A DNA stretch of 64,000 bases from Psychrobacter sp. NZS113 (GCF_015864825.1 NZ_JADYWL010000009.1:62001-126000), one strand, 5' to 3'; shown: positions 19,171 to 28,322, counted from the stretch's first letter. Program-made: numbers and translations. Notes: generated from the sequence alone by a model not told the origin.

Positions 19171-19551
19171 TTACTCTGCGTCTTGCAAATGAGCAGTCAG
19201 CTGAGCGCGGCTGGGTACACGGTGGTAGTTAATTACAGGTACATCTCCTAAGCGTCGTTGGCCAACCTCTATCTTTTTATCAATAGTAATCATCGCAATT
19301 TTTTTGTCTTGCTTGCTGAGTAATAAATGATTCGCCTTACGGTTTACTCGATAATTAGGGAAATACTGTTTCAATAATGCTGAGGTTTTTTGCAGGCTGT
19401 CATTAATAGGTTTATTCGCCTTTGTACTCATTTTTTGGCTGTGTTTTTCGCCCGCTTTGGCACCGCGCGCCTTTGCCAATAGCCATAAGACTGCGATAAT
19501 GGTAAACAGTATGACAAGCCACCAAATTCCATCTATCATAAGAAAAAACAT
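19171..19551 (-). CDS. Hypothetical small membrane-anchored protein
   Basis: I do not recognise this 126-residue protein. It has one N-terminal membrane segment (about 5-25), a basic stretch (KARGAKAGEKHSQK) and a small soluble domain of about 75 residues with alternating hydrophobic residues (YRVNRKANHLLLSKQDKKIAMITI as strands). It ends in a helix. ATGs at residues 1 and 5 are both possible, the second having GGA at fair distance. It is divergent from the sirtuin gene with only 23 bp between starts, so the two likely share a promoter region. DUF2726-like or restriction-associated folds were considered but not supported. Confidence 0.6.
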   Translation of the reverse strand: MFFLMIDGIWWLVILFTIIAVLWLLAKARGAKAGEKHSQKMSTKANKPINDSLQKTSALLKQYFPNYRVNRKANHLLLSKQDKKIAMITIDKKIEVGQRRLGDVPVINYHRVPSRAQLTAHLQDAE

Positions 19552-19574
19552 CCATCATTAGCAAGGGTTCGCTC

Positions 19575-20375
19575 ATGTTAGCAGAATTATCACCAGCGTT
19601 AATAGCAGAAGTAGAACTTGCCACCAAGTTATTGAAATCAAAACAGCGTATTTGCATTTTGACAGGGGCTGGTATTTCTGCAGAAAGCGGCATCCCGACG
19701 TTTCGAGACAAACAAACAGGGCTATGGGAAAACTATGGCGTAGAAGATTTGGCCACGCCAGATGCGTTCATCCGCGATCCAAAGCTAGTATGGTCATGGT
19801 ATCAATGGCGTCGGCAAGTGGTCGCTGACAAAAAGCCGAATCCTGCACATGATGCCTTGGCACAGTGGCAGTATCATGCTCAGTCTTCCAATCAGCAGGT
19901 GACACTCATCACCCAAAACGTCGATGACTTGCACGAGCAAGCCGGTAGTACCGTGACCCATTTACATGGCAATCTGTGGTGCAATCGTTGTAGTCAATGC
20001 GAGATGCCGTACCCAAATCAAGCAAGAAATTTGTATAGTGGCGAAAATGCGCTTAGCTTTGATGAAACGCTGATAATCTGTGAACATTGCGATGGATATA
20101 TCAGACCAGACATCGTGTGGTTTGGTGAAGCATTGCCTTTAAATGAGTGGCAAACAGCTGAAAATGCTGCGACTAACTGCGAAGTATTTATTAGTATTGG
20201 CACCTCAAGTCTCGTCTACCCTGCCGCTGGACTGGCGCAGTTAGCCAAACAGAGTGGTGCCAAAATTATCGAGATAAATCCAGACCCGACACCGAATACA
20301 CTCGTTGATATAACGTTAGCAGAAAAAGCGGGCATCATTCTGCCATTATTAATACAAGAGATTACTGCGCTATAG
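19575..20375 (+). CDS. cobB: NAD-dependent protein deacylase, sirtuin class III
   Basis: Sirtuins remove acyl groups from lysine using NAD. In this 266-residue protein the NAD motif GAGISAESGIPTFRD spans 31-45, TQNVDDLHEQAG follows at about 113-124, and the catalytic His is H131 in THLHGNLW. The zinc cysteines are C136/C139 and C169/C172. Y76 and R79 in WYQWRR match the Tyr-x-x-Arg pair that lets SIRT5 and E. coli CobB accept succinyl or malonyl groups, so desuccinylase activity is likely. AAGG lies eight bases before the ATG. It converges with the adenine-deaminase gene. Confidence 0.93.
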   Translation: MLAELSPALIAEVELATKLLKSKQRICILTGAGISAESGIPTFRDKQTGLWENYGVEDLATPDAFIRDPKLVWSWYQWRRQVVADKKPNPAHDALAQWQYHAQSSNQQVTLITQNVDDLHEQAGSTVTHLHGNLWCNRCSQCEMPYPNQARNLYSGENALSFDETLIICEHCDGYIRPDIVWFGEALPLNEWQTAENAATNCEVFISIGTSSLVYPAAGLAQLAKQSGAKIIEINPDPTPNTLVDITLAEKAGIILPLLIQEITAL

Positions 20376-20472
20376 CCGTAACGGTATGACAGATACTGAC
20401 ATCCAATATGGAATAGAGCTAAATGCTATGTCGTATGATGATTCCATTAAATGAAAGTCTTCTAATAGCATA

Positions 20473-20513
20473 ATAAAAAAGGCTTAACGTTTCATAAAAA
20501 ACGTTAAGCCTTA
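20473..20513 (-). terminator. Terminator of the adenine deaminase gene
   Basis: aaggcttaacgtt and aacgttaagcctt are perfect 13-bp arms. A T-run follows on the minus strand. It may also slow plus-strand transcription from the sirtuin gene. Confidence 0.85.
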
Positions 20514-20539
20514 GATACTAAAACCTAATCATAGTTGAT

Positions 20540-21538
20540 TTACTGTAGTGCCAGATCAACTTTCGCTAGATATTCCGCTTTTAACTCATCATCTATAAAA
20601 GAAGACCTAAATGAATTCTTTACTAAAGTAACGATGTCGTCTTCTGTTAACGGTAGATTTTCACAGATATTTATAAAGTTCTGATTGATATAGCCTTTGA
20701 AATACGCTGGATCATCAGAATTGACACTGATATTCAGACCGTAATCTAGCAGCTCTTTTATATTGTGTTCTTTATAATTCCCGAAGACTTTTAGTTCGAT
20801 ATTAGAGTTCGGGCAAACAGTCAGTGGCATTTGCTCATCTTTAAGCCTTTGCATAAGCTCTGGGCTTTTTATAGACTGCACGCCATGATCTATTCTATCG
20901 ATATTCAATAAATCCAATGCTTCGTAAATGTAGGAAAAATCTGCCTCTTCACCAGCATGTGCGACCAACTTAAAGCCCGCTTCTTCTGCCGTTTTAAAGA
21001 CATCTTTGAACTTCGAAGGAGGGTTGCCTAACTCTGAAGAGTCAAGACCAACGCCAATAATATCATCTTTAAACGCCATCGCTTCTTCTAGCGTTTTGAA
21101 GGCTTCTTCTTGTGATAAATGTCTTAAAAAACACATGATGATGCAAGAAGTGATGCCATACTTTTCTTTGGCATCAGCAAGCGCTTCTTTAATACCCGTA
21201 ATTACAGCTTCAAAAGGTACGCCTCTTTCTGTATGAGTTTGTGGATCAAAAAATATCTCTGTGTGGATAACATTGTCTTCGACACATTTGAGAATATATT
21301 CCCATGTTAAATCATAGAAGTCATCTTTGGTGATAAGTACATTTGCGCCTGCATAGTAAATATCTAAAAACGTTTGCAGGTTGGTAAAATTATAGGCGTT
21401 ACGCACATCTTCTATGTCTTTGTAAGGAATCTCTATCTGGTTTTTTTTCGCCAATCTAAACATCAGCTCAGGTTCTAACGAGCCTTCGATATGTAAATGC
21501 AGTTCAGCTTTCGGTAGTTTCTGTATTAAATCAATCAT
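20540..21538 (-). CDS. Adenosine/adenine deaminase family enzyme, probably adenine deaminase
   Basis: This 332-residue metal-dependent amidohydrolase shows the HxH motif in AELHLHIEGSLEPEL (12-26). It also has VGLDSSELGNPPSKF (about 155-169), HAGEE (about 187-191, catalytic Glu), RIDHG and VNSDDPAYF (about 264-272, metal Asp). The EIFFDPQTHTERG stretch and overall sequence resemble the Pseudomonas PA0148-type proteins, which deaminate adenine rather than adenosine. On that basis it is purine salvage, adenine to hypoxanthine, but adenosine as substrate cannot be excluded. It stands alone with its own terminator. Confidence 0.85.
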   Translation of the reverse strand: MIDLIQKLPKAELHLHIEGSLEPELMFRLAKKNQIEIPYKDIEDVRNAYNFTNLQTFLDIYYAGANVLITKDDFYDLTWEYILKCVEDNVIHTEIFFDPQTHTERGVPFEAVITGIKEALADAKEKYGITSCIIMCFLRHLSQEEAFKTLEEAMAFKDDIIGVGLDSSELGNPPSKFKDVFKTAEEAGFKLVAHAGEEADFSYIYEALDLLNIDRIDHGVQSIKSPELMQRLKDEQMPLTVCPNSNIELKVFGNYKEHNIKELLDYGLNISVNSDDPAYFKGYINQNFINICENLPLTEDDIVTLVKNSFRSSFIDDELKAEYLAKVDLALQ

Positions 21539-21762
21539 AGTATTCCAATAGTTGCTTTTTGTATTAGGGTGCTATCGAGAAAGGCATTTATAAAAGGACT
21601 TTCATATATAGAAATACTTTTATAAATACAGTATCTATATAAATGCTTAAGTTATATCTCAATCGTTCTCTTTCTAGAAACGCTATTATATTTCAATTCG
21701 CGCCAAAACTATAGAGAAGCAGTGGAATCTAGAACAACGGCTATCATATGCAATGATGGACA

Positions 21763-22287
21763 TTACTTTAAAAACACCACAGTATCAGACAACTCGTTAC
21801 CCGCTGGATCATGCTCAAGATGATAGTACTGGCGCATTACTTGCCCCACTTCATCCAGTAGTTCAGCCAGACTACCTTCCGTTTTTTGATTGGCAATGCC
21901 TGATACGGCTTTGTCGCACATTGCACGCCAGACGGTGGGGCTAACATGAGCGCTAATACCACGATCTGCAACGATCTCTAGCTGATGCTCGCAAACATTG
22001 ACGTAGATTAAGACACCTGTGTTTTCTTCAGTATCCCAGACGCGATATTCACTAAATAAATCAATCGCACGGGCACGGCAGCCAACATGATAAGCATCTT
22101 GAATGGGTAGATGGTTTTCTACAATCAAAAACACCTCACCACGATGCCCACGCTCTGCCTGTGTTACCTTTTCTGTAAGACGGGCTTTGGCATCTTCTGT
22201 CAGCCACTTACTATGCAAGAGAGGGACAAACAAAACTTGACGCCACCAGCGGGCAAAACTGGGATTTGAAGTGTTGTTTTCTGCCAT
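21763..22287 (-). CDS. TPM domain protein (soluble)
   Basis: The 174-residue protein has a TPM (YgcG-type) domain: an early LTEDAKARLTEKVTQAE helix (about 29-45), GEVFLIVENHLP (about 50-61), then NTGVLIYVNVCEHQLEIVADRGIS (about 88-111) and a C-terminal helix. There is no signal peptide, so it should be cytoplasmic or lie on the membrane face. It is the last gene of lemA-ygcG-TPM, an order common in proteobacteria, where LemA and TPM proteins are linked to the envelope. Plant TPM homologues act in photosystem assembly, and the bacterial function is unclear. Confidence 0.85.
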   Translation of the reverse strand: MAENNTSNPSFARWWRQVLFVPLLHSKWLTEDAKARLTEKVTQAERGHRGEVFLIVENHLPIQDAYHVGCRARAIDLFSEYRVWDTEENTGVLIYVNVCEHQLEIVADRGISAHVSPTVWRAMCDKAVSGIANQKTEGSLAELLDEVGQVMRQYYHLEHDPAGNELSDTVVFLK

Positions 22288-22361
22288 TGTATTATTTCCT
22301 CAAGTACGTCATTGCTAATGGGGGTTTAGTATTTGTTCACATCAAGAGTTCTAGCCAGCGT

Positions 22362-23534
22362 CTACCATGATCCACCAGCTCCACCGCCGCCAAACCCACC
22401 ACCGCCACCGCCAAAGCCGCCGCCACCGAAACCACCACCGCCAAAGCCGCCGCTACTACCACCGCCCATGCCAGGCAGGAATATCATGCCACCACGTTTA
22501 CGACCACCGCCAGAGCCACCTTTGCCGCCACCGCCGCCACGTGAGATCAAAAATAGCCATAAAAATATCGCCATAATCACGGTCATAAAAAAGCCGCCAC
22601 CCAAAGCTAGTGAACCAGCAAAGAAGCCACCCGTCGTCAAGATAGAGCCAAACACACGACCAAAAATATTGGTAATAAAGCTACCAAATATCATCGCCAT
22701 GATAAATAAGAAAATAGGCGACGGTACTTCGTCAGATCCCTGCTGTGTACTGCGCTCAGCTGCTTGGGCATCAGCACGAGCCAATACCTCAGGATCAGCA
22801 GTCAGGCGCGCCTTTAATGCCCCGACACCTGCCAGTATCCCAGCACCATAGTTATTTTGCTTAAACAACGGCGTGATATCTTCACGAATAATCCGGCTAA
22901 CCGCCGCGTCTGGCAATACACCCTCTAATCCATAACCCGTCAAGATATACATATCACGGTCATTGACAGCGACCACCATCAGCAAGCCGTCATCAATAGC
23001 TTCATCACCTAGCTGCCATTTTTCAGCCACTTCTAATGCATAGTCAAATATTGGCACACCATTCGTTGTAGGAACGATTACCACTGCGGCTTGGGCAAAA
23101 CCTTGCTGATAAATACTTCTAAGCTGTGCCTCTAGACGTAGCTTTTCTTGAGGATTTAAGATATTGGCCTGATCAACCACGGGCGAGTTCAGTATCAGCT
23201 TATCAGCATCGACACTCTCTGCACTTGACTGTATTGGTGCTTGAGCGGTTGGCTGCGAGTTTGATGTCGCTTCGTCGTTCGCCGCATTAGGATTAATCGC
23301 ATCGTTGCCAAGGACTGCATCATTGATAGCATCATTACCCAATACAGCATCGTTGATGGCTTCATTGGACTCACCTGCTTTGGCAAGTGCCACCAAGTCT
23401 TCGACACTACGATCTTGCAAGCTCGACGTGTTATTGGTCGCAGTAACTTCGTTAGGCGCAGCGTGTAGCATAGGCACACCACTGACGCTGAGTGTGAGCA
23501 GTAATACTGATAAGATTGCTTTTGAATGATTCAT
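22362..23534 (-). CDS. TPM domain membrane protein (YgcG-like) with Gly-rich tail
   Basis: The 390-residue protein begins with a signal peptide (about 1-25). A low-complexity segment with a ten-residue tandem repeat (NDAINDAVLG, about 60-80) follows. The TPM domain spans about 118-265 and includes FAQAAVVIVPTTNG and DRDMYILTGYGLEGVLPDA. One or two membrane segments lie at about 275-335, and the tail is almost all Gly, Ser and Phe, ending in GSW. This architecture is the YgcG type. It sits downstream of lemA with a TATAGTC repeat in the gap and upstream of a second TPM gene. Confidence 0.9.
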   Translation of the reverse strand: MNHSKAILSVLLLTLSVSGVPMLHAAPNEVTATNNTSSLQDRSVEDLVALAKAGESNEAINDAVLGNDAINDAVLGNDAINPNAANDEATSNSQPTAQAPIQSSAESVDADKLILNSPVVDQANILNPQEKLRLEAQLRSIYQQGFAQAAVVIVPTTNGVPIFDYALEVAEKWQLGDEAIDDGLLMVVAVNDRDMYILTGYGLEGVLPDAAVSRIIREDITPLFKQNNYGAGILAGVGALKARLTADPEVLARADAQAAERSTQQGSDEVPSPIFLFIMAMIFGSFITNIFGRVFGSILTTGGFFAGSLALGGGFFMTVIMAIFLWLFLISRGGGGGKGGSGGGRKRGGMIFLPGMGGGSSGGFGGGGFGGGGFGGGGGGFGGGGAGGSW

Positions 23535-23566
23535 CTAATCTATACCACCTCAAGTGACATCTGTAC

Positions 23567-23674
23567 TATAGTCAATTCCATATAAATTGGATATAACATC
23601 AGGCTCGCTCAGTCTACCATCTGTAGTACTTTCACTCGCCTGCTTTGTATCCAACCTACTTTTGACTAACTATA
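23567..23674 (-). repeat. TATAGTC repeat, subfamily B, copy 2
   Basis: The 108-bp element is in reverse orientation relative to copy 1. The inner stem is TTGGATA with TATCCAA. It is located between lemA and the YgcG-like gene, inside an apparent operon. Confidence 0.8.
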
Positions 23675-23783
23675 AATTGATAGGTATTCATACTTATCAA
23701 TACCTTTAAAATAAATCTGGCAGACTACTCTAAACAAATAGAGCAGCTAATACTGTTCTATCGATAGCTTCATTCAATGCGCT

Positions 23784-24416
23784 TTATTGAGCACTCGCTG
23801 CATCGTCATCACCAAAATCAACAGTCGGCGCCGTTGAAATAGCTTCTTCGTTCGCCACGCTAAAGTTTGGCTTGGTATCCATACCAAATACTTTGGCAGT
23901 GATATTGGTTGGGAACTGGCGCACCGTCGTATTATACGATTGTACTTCTTGAATATAACGGTTACGAGCGACCGTAATGCGATTTTCAGTGCCTTCTAAC
24001 TGCGCCTGCAAATCTTGGAATAGCGCATCTGATTTTAGCTCAGGATAGCGCTCAGACACTGCCATTAGACGTGATAGCGCACCAGTCATCTGCTCTTGCG
24101 CAGCTGCATAACGCTCCATCGCTTCTGGATCATTGAGCACTTCTGGCGTCACTGTGATACCACCAGCACGTGAGCGAGCTTCTGCCACCTGAGTGAATAC
24201 CTCTTGCTCTTGCTCAGCATACTGCTGAACCACTTTGACCAAGTTTGGCACCAAGTCAGAGCGGCGTTGGTATTGGTTGACCACTTCTGACCATGATGCC
24301 GTCACTTGCTCATCTTGCGCCTGCAGGTTGTTATAGCCACAACCGCTTAGACCAACGGTAGAAGTCGCTAATACGGCTGCCAACATAATGGGTTTTACAA
24401 TTGATTGACGCTTCAT
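23784..24416 (-). CDS. lemA: LemA family lipoprotein
   Basis: The 210-residue protein has a lipoprotein signal with lipobox LSGC (Cys near residue 26), so it is probably membrane-attached. The LemA fold is a helical bundle. Typical segments are YNNLQAQDEQVTASWSEVVNQYQRRSDLVPNLVKVV (about 28-63), SRAGGITVTPEV and the AQLEGTENRITVARNRYI stretch (about 142-159), followed by the FPTNITAKVFGM end. The function of LemA is not settled. It is usually found with TPM-domain genes, as here. GGAG precedes the ATG. Confidence 0.92.
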   Translation of the reverse strand: MKRQSIVKPIMLAAVLATSTVGLSGCGYNNLQAQDEQVTASWSEVVNQYQRRSDLVPNLVKVVQQYAEQEQEVFTQVAEARSRAGGITVTPEVLNDPEAMERYAAAQEQMTGALSRLMAVSERYPELKSDALFQDLQAQLEGTENRITVARNRYIQEVQSYNTTVRQFPTNITAKVFGMDTKPNFSVANEEAISTAPTVDFGDDDAASAQ

Positions 24417-25090
24417 CGTTGTTTCTCCTAATAATGATAAATAACAAAATACTTAGTAACACGTTTTTTAATAATTTTTGGGTACTGACTTCGAATGCTT
24501 ATGTAGCTTTATATTACTGATATCACTTTATAAAGATTGATAGAGGTATCACTAGCGTATCAGTCATCATACCCCTACTTATATCTCTCTATTTATGTAT
24601 CTCTATTTATAAGTGTCATATCATCGTCTATAAAGTATTCTAACAATGATGATGCTATCACAGCACTTTTACAATTCATGATTACCAAAAAACAACCGCC
24701 ACCTGCTTTCACCCATCTGCTTTTATTGCCGACTATCAAACGATATTACATCGTAAACGCCATCGGAAAGCCAACGATTCCATGAGTTGACCTCATCTGG
24801 CTATAGGCTTTTCTAGGCTATTAGAGAGACTACTAACGTATAAATCAATCTATATATCCTTGTATCTGAATATAATATTTACAAAATGGCGACATATGTG
24901 ATGTTATATGCTTAACCCTCACTGTATTCAACGCATCAAATATACATATATATGCTTATATAAAAAGAAAATTCTAGTAATTGGTACAAAAATATGGCAA
25001 ATTGCAGTTACGTAGCCGTACGGTTTGAATACATTTGGTAGTGGACTTATAGTATGATTAGTATTAGCGAATTACTGATTTTTATATAAA

Positions 25091-25125
25091 TATCAGTTAA
25101 CTACTGGCTAAGTAGTTAACTGATA
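25091..25125. promoter_or_regulatory. Perfect 15-bp-arm palindrome upstream of the AgcS symporter
   Basis: tatcagttaactact (25091-25105), loop ggcta, agtagttaactgata (25111-25125). There is no T-run. The half-site contains AGTTAACT, also present in degenerate form in the palindrome at 25385-25430. Confidence 0.55.
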
Positions 25126-25384
25126 CTTATTCGCGAAACTTAATCAGCCATATCAACAGTGTAATCAATCGGAACGACTCATAGCAAATTGAATACTATC
25201 ATTAAGATAAGTGTTTGATTATATAACTGCCTGTTTTATCCACTGATATTAATATTGTCAATAGCAAGCACTATATAAACGGTCAATATTGCTAATAATA
25301 TACGTGGATAAACAGAAAACCACAGTCCACTCTTAATGGTTAAACACGTATGAGACTCAAATAATACGCACGAGTCGATGTAGC

Positions 25385-25430
25385 TAATTTAACTGCTTAA
25401 CTTAAATAAGTAAGTTAACCAGTTAGCTTA
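25385..25430. promoter_or_regulatory. Large imperfect palindrome just upstream of the AgcS symporter
   Basis: The arms 25385-25404 and 25411-25430 match at 17 of 20 positions around the 6-base loop aataag. It ends 41 bp before the symporter start. It could be an operator or a 5' leader hairpin. Confidence 0.55.
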
Positions 25431-25470
25431 CTCCTAGCATACAGAGCCACTTTGAGACAGTACTAGGAAT

Positions 25471-27036
25471 ATGAATATGGAAGGTTTAGTTAACTTAGCA
25501 AATGGAATTATCTGGAGCCCTGCGCTGATCTATCTGTGCTTAGGCGCGGGTCTATTTTATTCCATCTTAACGCGTTTTGTGCAAGTCCGCCTATTCGGTG
25601 AAATGATTAGACTGCTATTTAAGGGTAAACCTGATAATGATGGTATCTCGTCATTTCAGGCACTAGCCGTTTCTCTAGCTGGTCGTGTAGGTATGGGTAA
25701 CATCGCTGGTGTTGCTGCTGCCATTGGGTTTGGTGGTCCAGGTGCTGTATTCTGGATGTGGGTTGTGGCCTTCTTAGGTGCTTCAACCGCTTATGTTGAA
25801 TCTACCTTGGGTCAGATTTATAAAGAGCGTGACGTCGTAACGGGTGAATACCGCGGTGGCCCTGCTTACTACTTCGAGCGTGCGCTTGGTCAAAAGTGGT
25901 ATGGTATTTTATTCGCCATTGCCTCTATCGTTTCTTGTGGTATCTTCTTACCTGGTGTACAGGCGAACGGCGTTATCAACGCTGTGGCTCAAGTCGCTGG
26001 TGAAGGTTCTGTCATGAACTTTATGGGTATTGAAACTGGCACGACTCGTATTATCGCTCTTGGTATTATCTTAGTAGTATTAGGATTCATCATCTTTGGT
26101 GGTATCAAACGTATTGCGACCTTTACTGAGTACGCTGTACCATTTATGGCAGTTGGTTATATTATCTTAGCCTTGCTTATCATGTTCTCTAACTTCAGCA
26201 TGATCCCTCACGTATTTGGTTCAATCGTTGGTGATGCATTTACCGCTCAAGCAGGCTTTGGTGCTGCTATCGGTTGGGGTGTGAAGCGCGGTATTTACTC
26301 AAACGAAGCTGGTCAGGGTACAGGTCCTCACGCTGCCGCAGCTGCTGCAGTTGATCATCCCGCACAGCAGGGTTTGGTACAAGCATTCTCAGTTTATGTG
26401 GATACCTTACTTGTTTGTTCTGCGACTGCCTTCATGATTTTGTCTACAGGCATGTACAACATTCAAGGCACGTTACCTGATGGCCAGTTCTTGGTCCAAA
26501 ACGTAGCCGCAGATGTTGAGATTAACGCGCCTGCATTCACCCAAATGGCGATGGAATCAGTTTACGGTACTTTTGGTAATACGTTCATTGCCATCGCTGT
26601 ATTCTTCTTTGCCTTTACAACTATCTTGGCGTACTACTACATCGCCGAAGTCAACATCTCGTACCTTACCCGCTCTATGGGCAAAGGCGCTAGTAAAGCA
26701 GGTCAGTTCGTTGTTAAGCTTATCATCATGTTTATGGTTGCTTACGGCGCACTAAACAGCTCTGGATATATCTGGGGACTTGGCGACGTTGGTGTTGGCC
26801 TGATGGCTTGGTTGAACATCGTTGGTATCATTGTGATCTTCTTTGTCGCACGCCCTGCTATCGATATCTTACGAGATTACGAAGCACAGCTCAAAGCTGG
26901 TGGCGGTACGACTGCCAAAAGATTCGTTTTTGATCCTAAGAAATTTGGTATCAAGAATGCGACTTATTGGGAAGAGCGTCATGCAGAAGAGCAACAAAGA
27001 ATGGCTGCAAATCCACTTAATAAAGAGCTTAAGTAG
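25471..27036 (+). CDS. Sodium:alanine/glycine symporter family protein (AgcS/AlsT)
   Basis: The 521-residue membrane protein has about ten to eleven hydrophobic segments. Family markers are FQALAVSLAGRVGMGNIAGVA (about 66-86), GAVFWMWVVAFLGASTAYVEST (about 91-112), the GGPAYYFERALG stretch and RGIYSNEAGQGTGPHAAAAA (about 272-291). It takes up alanine or glycine with sodium. ATGs at residues 1 and 3 are possible. AGGA is eight bases before the second (25477), which is the better start. It is monocistronic, with palindromes upstream and a strong terminator downstream. Confidence 0.93.
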   Translation: MNMEGLVNLANGIIWSPALIYLCLGAGLFYSILTRFVQVRLFGEMIRLLFKGKPDNDGISSFQALAVSLAGRVGMGNIAGVAAAIGFGGPGAVFWMWVVAFLGASTAYVESTLGQIYKERDVVTGEYRGGPAYYFERALGQKWYGILFAIASIVSCGIFLPGVQANGVINAVAQVAGEGSVMNFMGIETGTTRIIALGIILVVLGFIIFGGIKRIATFTEYAVPFMAVGYIILALLIMFSNFSMIPHVFGSIVGDAFTAQAGFGAAIGWGVKRGIYSNEAGQGTGPHAAAAAAVDHPAQQGLVQAFSVYVDTLLVCSATAFMILSTGMYNIQGTLPDGQFLVQNVAADVEINAPAFTQMAMESVYGTFGNTFIAIAVFFFAFTTILAYYYIAEVNISYLTRSMGKGASKAGQFVVKLIIMFMVAYGALNSSGYIWGLGDVGVGLMAWLNIVGIIVIFFVARPAIDILRDYEAQLKAGGGTTAKRFVFDPKKFGIKNATYWEERHAEEQQRMAANPLNKELK

Positions 27037-27083
27037 CACATTTAACTAAGACTCTTTAAAGTAGTGGTTCTTTAAACCTATAT

Positions 27084-27117
27084 AAAAAGCCCAAGACAAG
27101 CGTCTTGGGCTTTTTTA
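27084..27117 (+). terminator. Terminator of the AgcS symporter gene
   Basis: aaaaagcccaagac, loop aagc, gtcttgggctttttt. The stem is perfect with a T-run, about 50 bp past the stop codon. Confidence 0.92.
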
Positions 27118-27292
27118 TTTATGCAGTTTCGATGAACAAATCTAAAACGAGTACAGCTAGAATCTAGTTAGAAGCAATATGGCTATACACAATATCGCTA
27201 GTCATAAGGTACGCACCTACTCTCTTATGTACTTATACAGATATGGTATGCCTCTATATTTGCTTCTGCGCACGCATATAGTGCCTACTTTT

Positions 27293-27348
27293 CTAATCAC
27301 AAGTCCTTGCTGTAGGCAATCTGCCATACAACAAGAACTTGTGATTAG
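27293..27348 (-). other. Long hairpin, candidate structured RNA on the minus strand
   Basis: ctaatcacaagt (27293-27304) and acttgtgattag (27337-27348) are perfect 12-bp arms. Pairing continues inward through cttg/caag and tgt/aca to a small ggca/tgcc stem. The two interruptions are C-A on the plus strand but U-G on the minus strand, so a minus-strand RNA would form an almost continuous stem. Confidence 0.45.
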
Positions 27349-27446
27349 CTGTCCGAACTTATAGTTGCGTTGAATCAGCTGTCAATTTCATATGATAGAC
27401 TTATACCAGTGCTACGATGAACTGACGATAGACAACCTTTGAGCAC

Positions 27447-27476
27447 AAAAAAGCCCAGCTAAAAGCTAGGCCTTTT
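27447..27476 (-). terminator. Terminator of the first fasciclin gene
   Basis: On the minus strand aaaaggcctagc, loop tttt, agctgggctttttt. One G-U type mismatch is present in the stem. It lies 40 bp after the stop. Confidence 0.8.
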
Positions 27477-27515
27477 CGATATCATTGATAAAGTATAAAC
27501 AAATAGATTAGAAGC

Positions 27516-28139
27516 TTACTCAGGCATTAATACTGCATCGATAGTGTGTACTACACCATTCGTTGCCATAATATCTGTACCAGTGATATTAGCAGTGTTA
27601 CCAGTAGCATCAGTGATGACGTTGTCTTCGCTAATAGAAATAGTTGCACCATTGGCTGTTTCGATATCAGTACCATAAGGGATATCAGCAGCCAATACTT
27701 CCATCGCTAACACGTGATAAGGAAGTACTTTTTTAAGCAAATCAGTATTAGCTAATAGCTCTTCTTTGGTCACGCCTAGCTTTTCTAATACAGGAGCAAA
27801 TGCATCATCAGTTGGTGCAAATACAGTATGCTTAGTTTCTTCCATTAGCATAGTGTCAAGACCAGCTGCTTGTAGTGCCGCAGTTAGAATCGTTAAGTTT
27901 TCGTTGCCTGCTGCAATTTCAGCGATGGTTTGCGTAGCCATCGTGTCTTCCATGCCATCAGTTTCAGCCATAGGATCAGTTTCGCCCATTGCGTCAGTTT
28001 CAACCATTGGCTCTGCCACAACTTCTTCAGTAGTCGCTTCAGGTTCTACTGGATCAGTAGTGGCTTCTTTGTCAGCACATGCAGCTAGTGACATGGCAGC
28101 GGTAACAACAGCGATAGATAGTAGATTCTTCTTCAACAT
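27516..28139 (-). CDS. Fasciclin domain lipoprotein
   Basis: The 207-residue precursor has a lipobox LAAC (Cys near residue 21). An acidic, Thr/Met/Glu-rich spacer (about 22-70) contains repeated ETD-x-M units. One fasciclin (FAS1) domain follows at about 72-207. FAS1 marks are LTILTAALQAAGL (about 80-92), the HTVFAPTDDAFAPVL box (about 103-117), LPYHVLAMEV and the final TNGVVHTIDAVLMP. Such surface proteins are linked to adhesion in other bacteria, but the role here is unknown. A second fasciclin gene and a remnant lie just upstream on the same strand, suggesting local duplication. Confidence 0.92.
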   Translation of the reverse strand: MLKKNLLSIAVVTAAMSLAACADKEATTDPVEPEATTEEVVAEPMVETDAMGETDPMAETDGMEDTMATQTIAEIAAGNENLTILTAALQAAGLDTMLMEETKHTVFAPTDDAFAPVLEKLGVTKEELLANTDLLKKVLPYHVLAMEVLAADIPYGTDIETANGATISISEDNVITDATGNTANITGTDIMATNGVVHTIDAVLMPE

Positions 28140-28322
28140 AGGTATTTCCTTATCAATTAATGTTCAATTAAGTTATTTGATGAACAAATAAGTTCTCTCA
28201 GTTAATGAATATAACAGTTAACAACTTATTTATTGCAAGCGATACCGATTGGTTGGAGTCGATCACATCAAATCTGCTATATCAATAACTATGATTCTAA
28301 CTGATTAATTTTGAATTAATGC

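Larger units (their letters stand above)
24417..25470. other. 1-kb AT-rich gene-free region
   Basis: I see no supported gene on either strand. It is notable for two large palindromes at 25091-25125 and 25385-25430, described separately. Other parts are low-complexity AT sequence with many TATATA steps. It separates lemA and the symporter gene, which are divergent, so both promoters must lie inside. Confidence 0.5.
27037..27515. other. Intergenic stretch with two terminators and a long hairpin
   Basis: It holds the symporter terminator, a 56-nt hairpin at 27293-27348 and the fasciclin terminator. No gene is supported. A 61-codon frame at 27179-27364 has no ribosome binding site and runs through the hairpin. 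Confidence 0.5.

Noticed and set aside
22333..22851. Proline-rich open frame on the plus strand
   Set aside because: It is the antisense shadow of the Gly-rich tail of the YgcG-like gene and has no ribosome binding site.
27179..27364. 61-codon open frame after the symporter gene
   Set aside because: No ribosome binding site, and it runs through a strong hairpin with no protein-like features.
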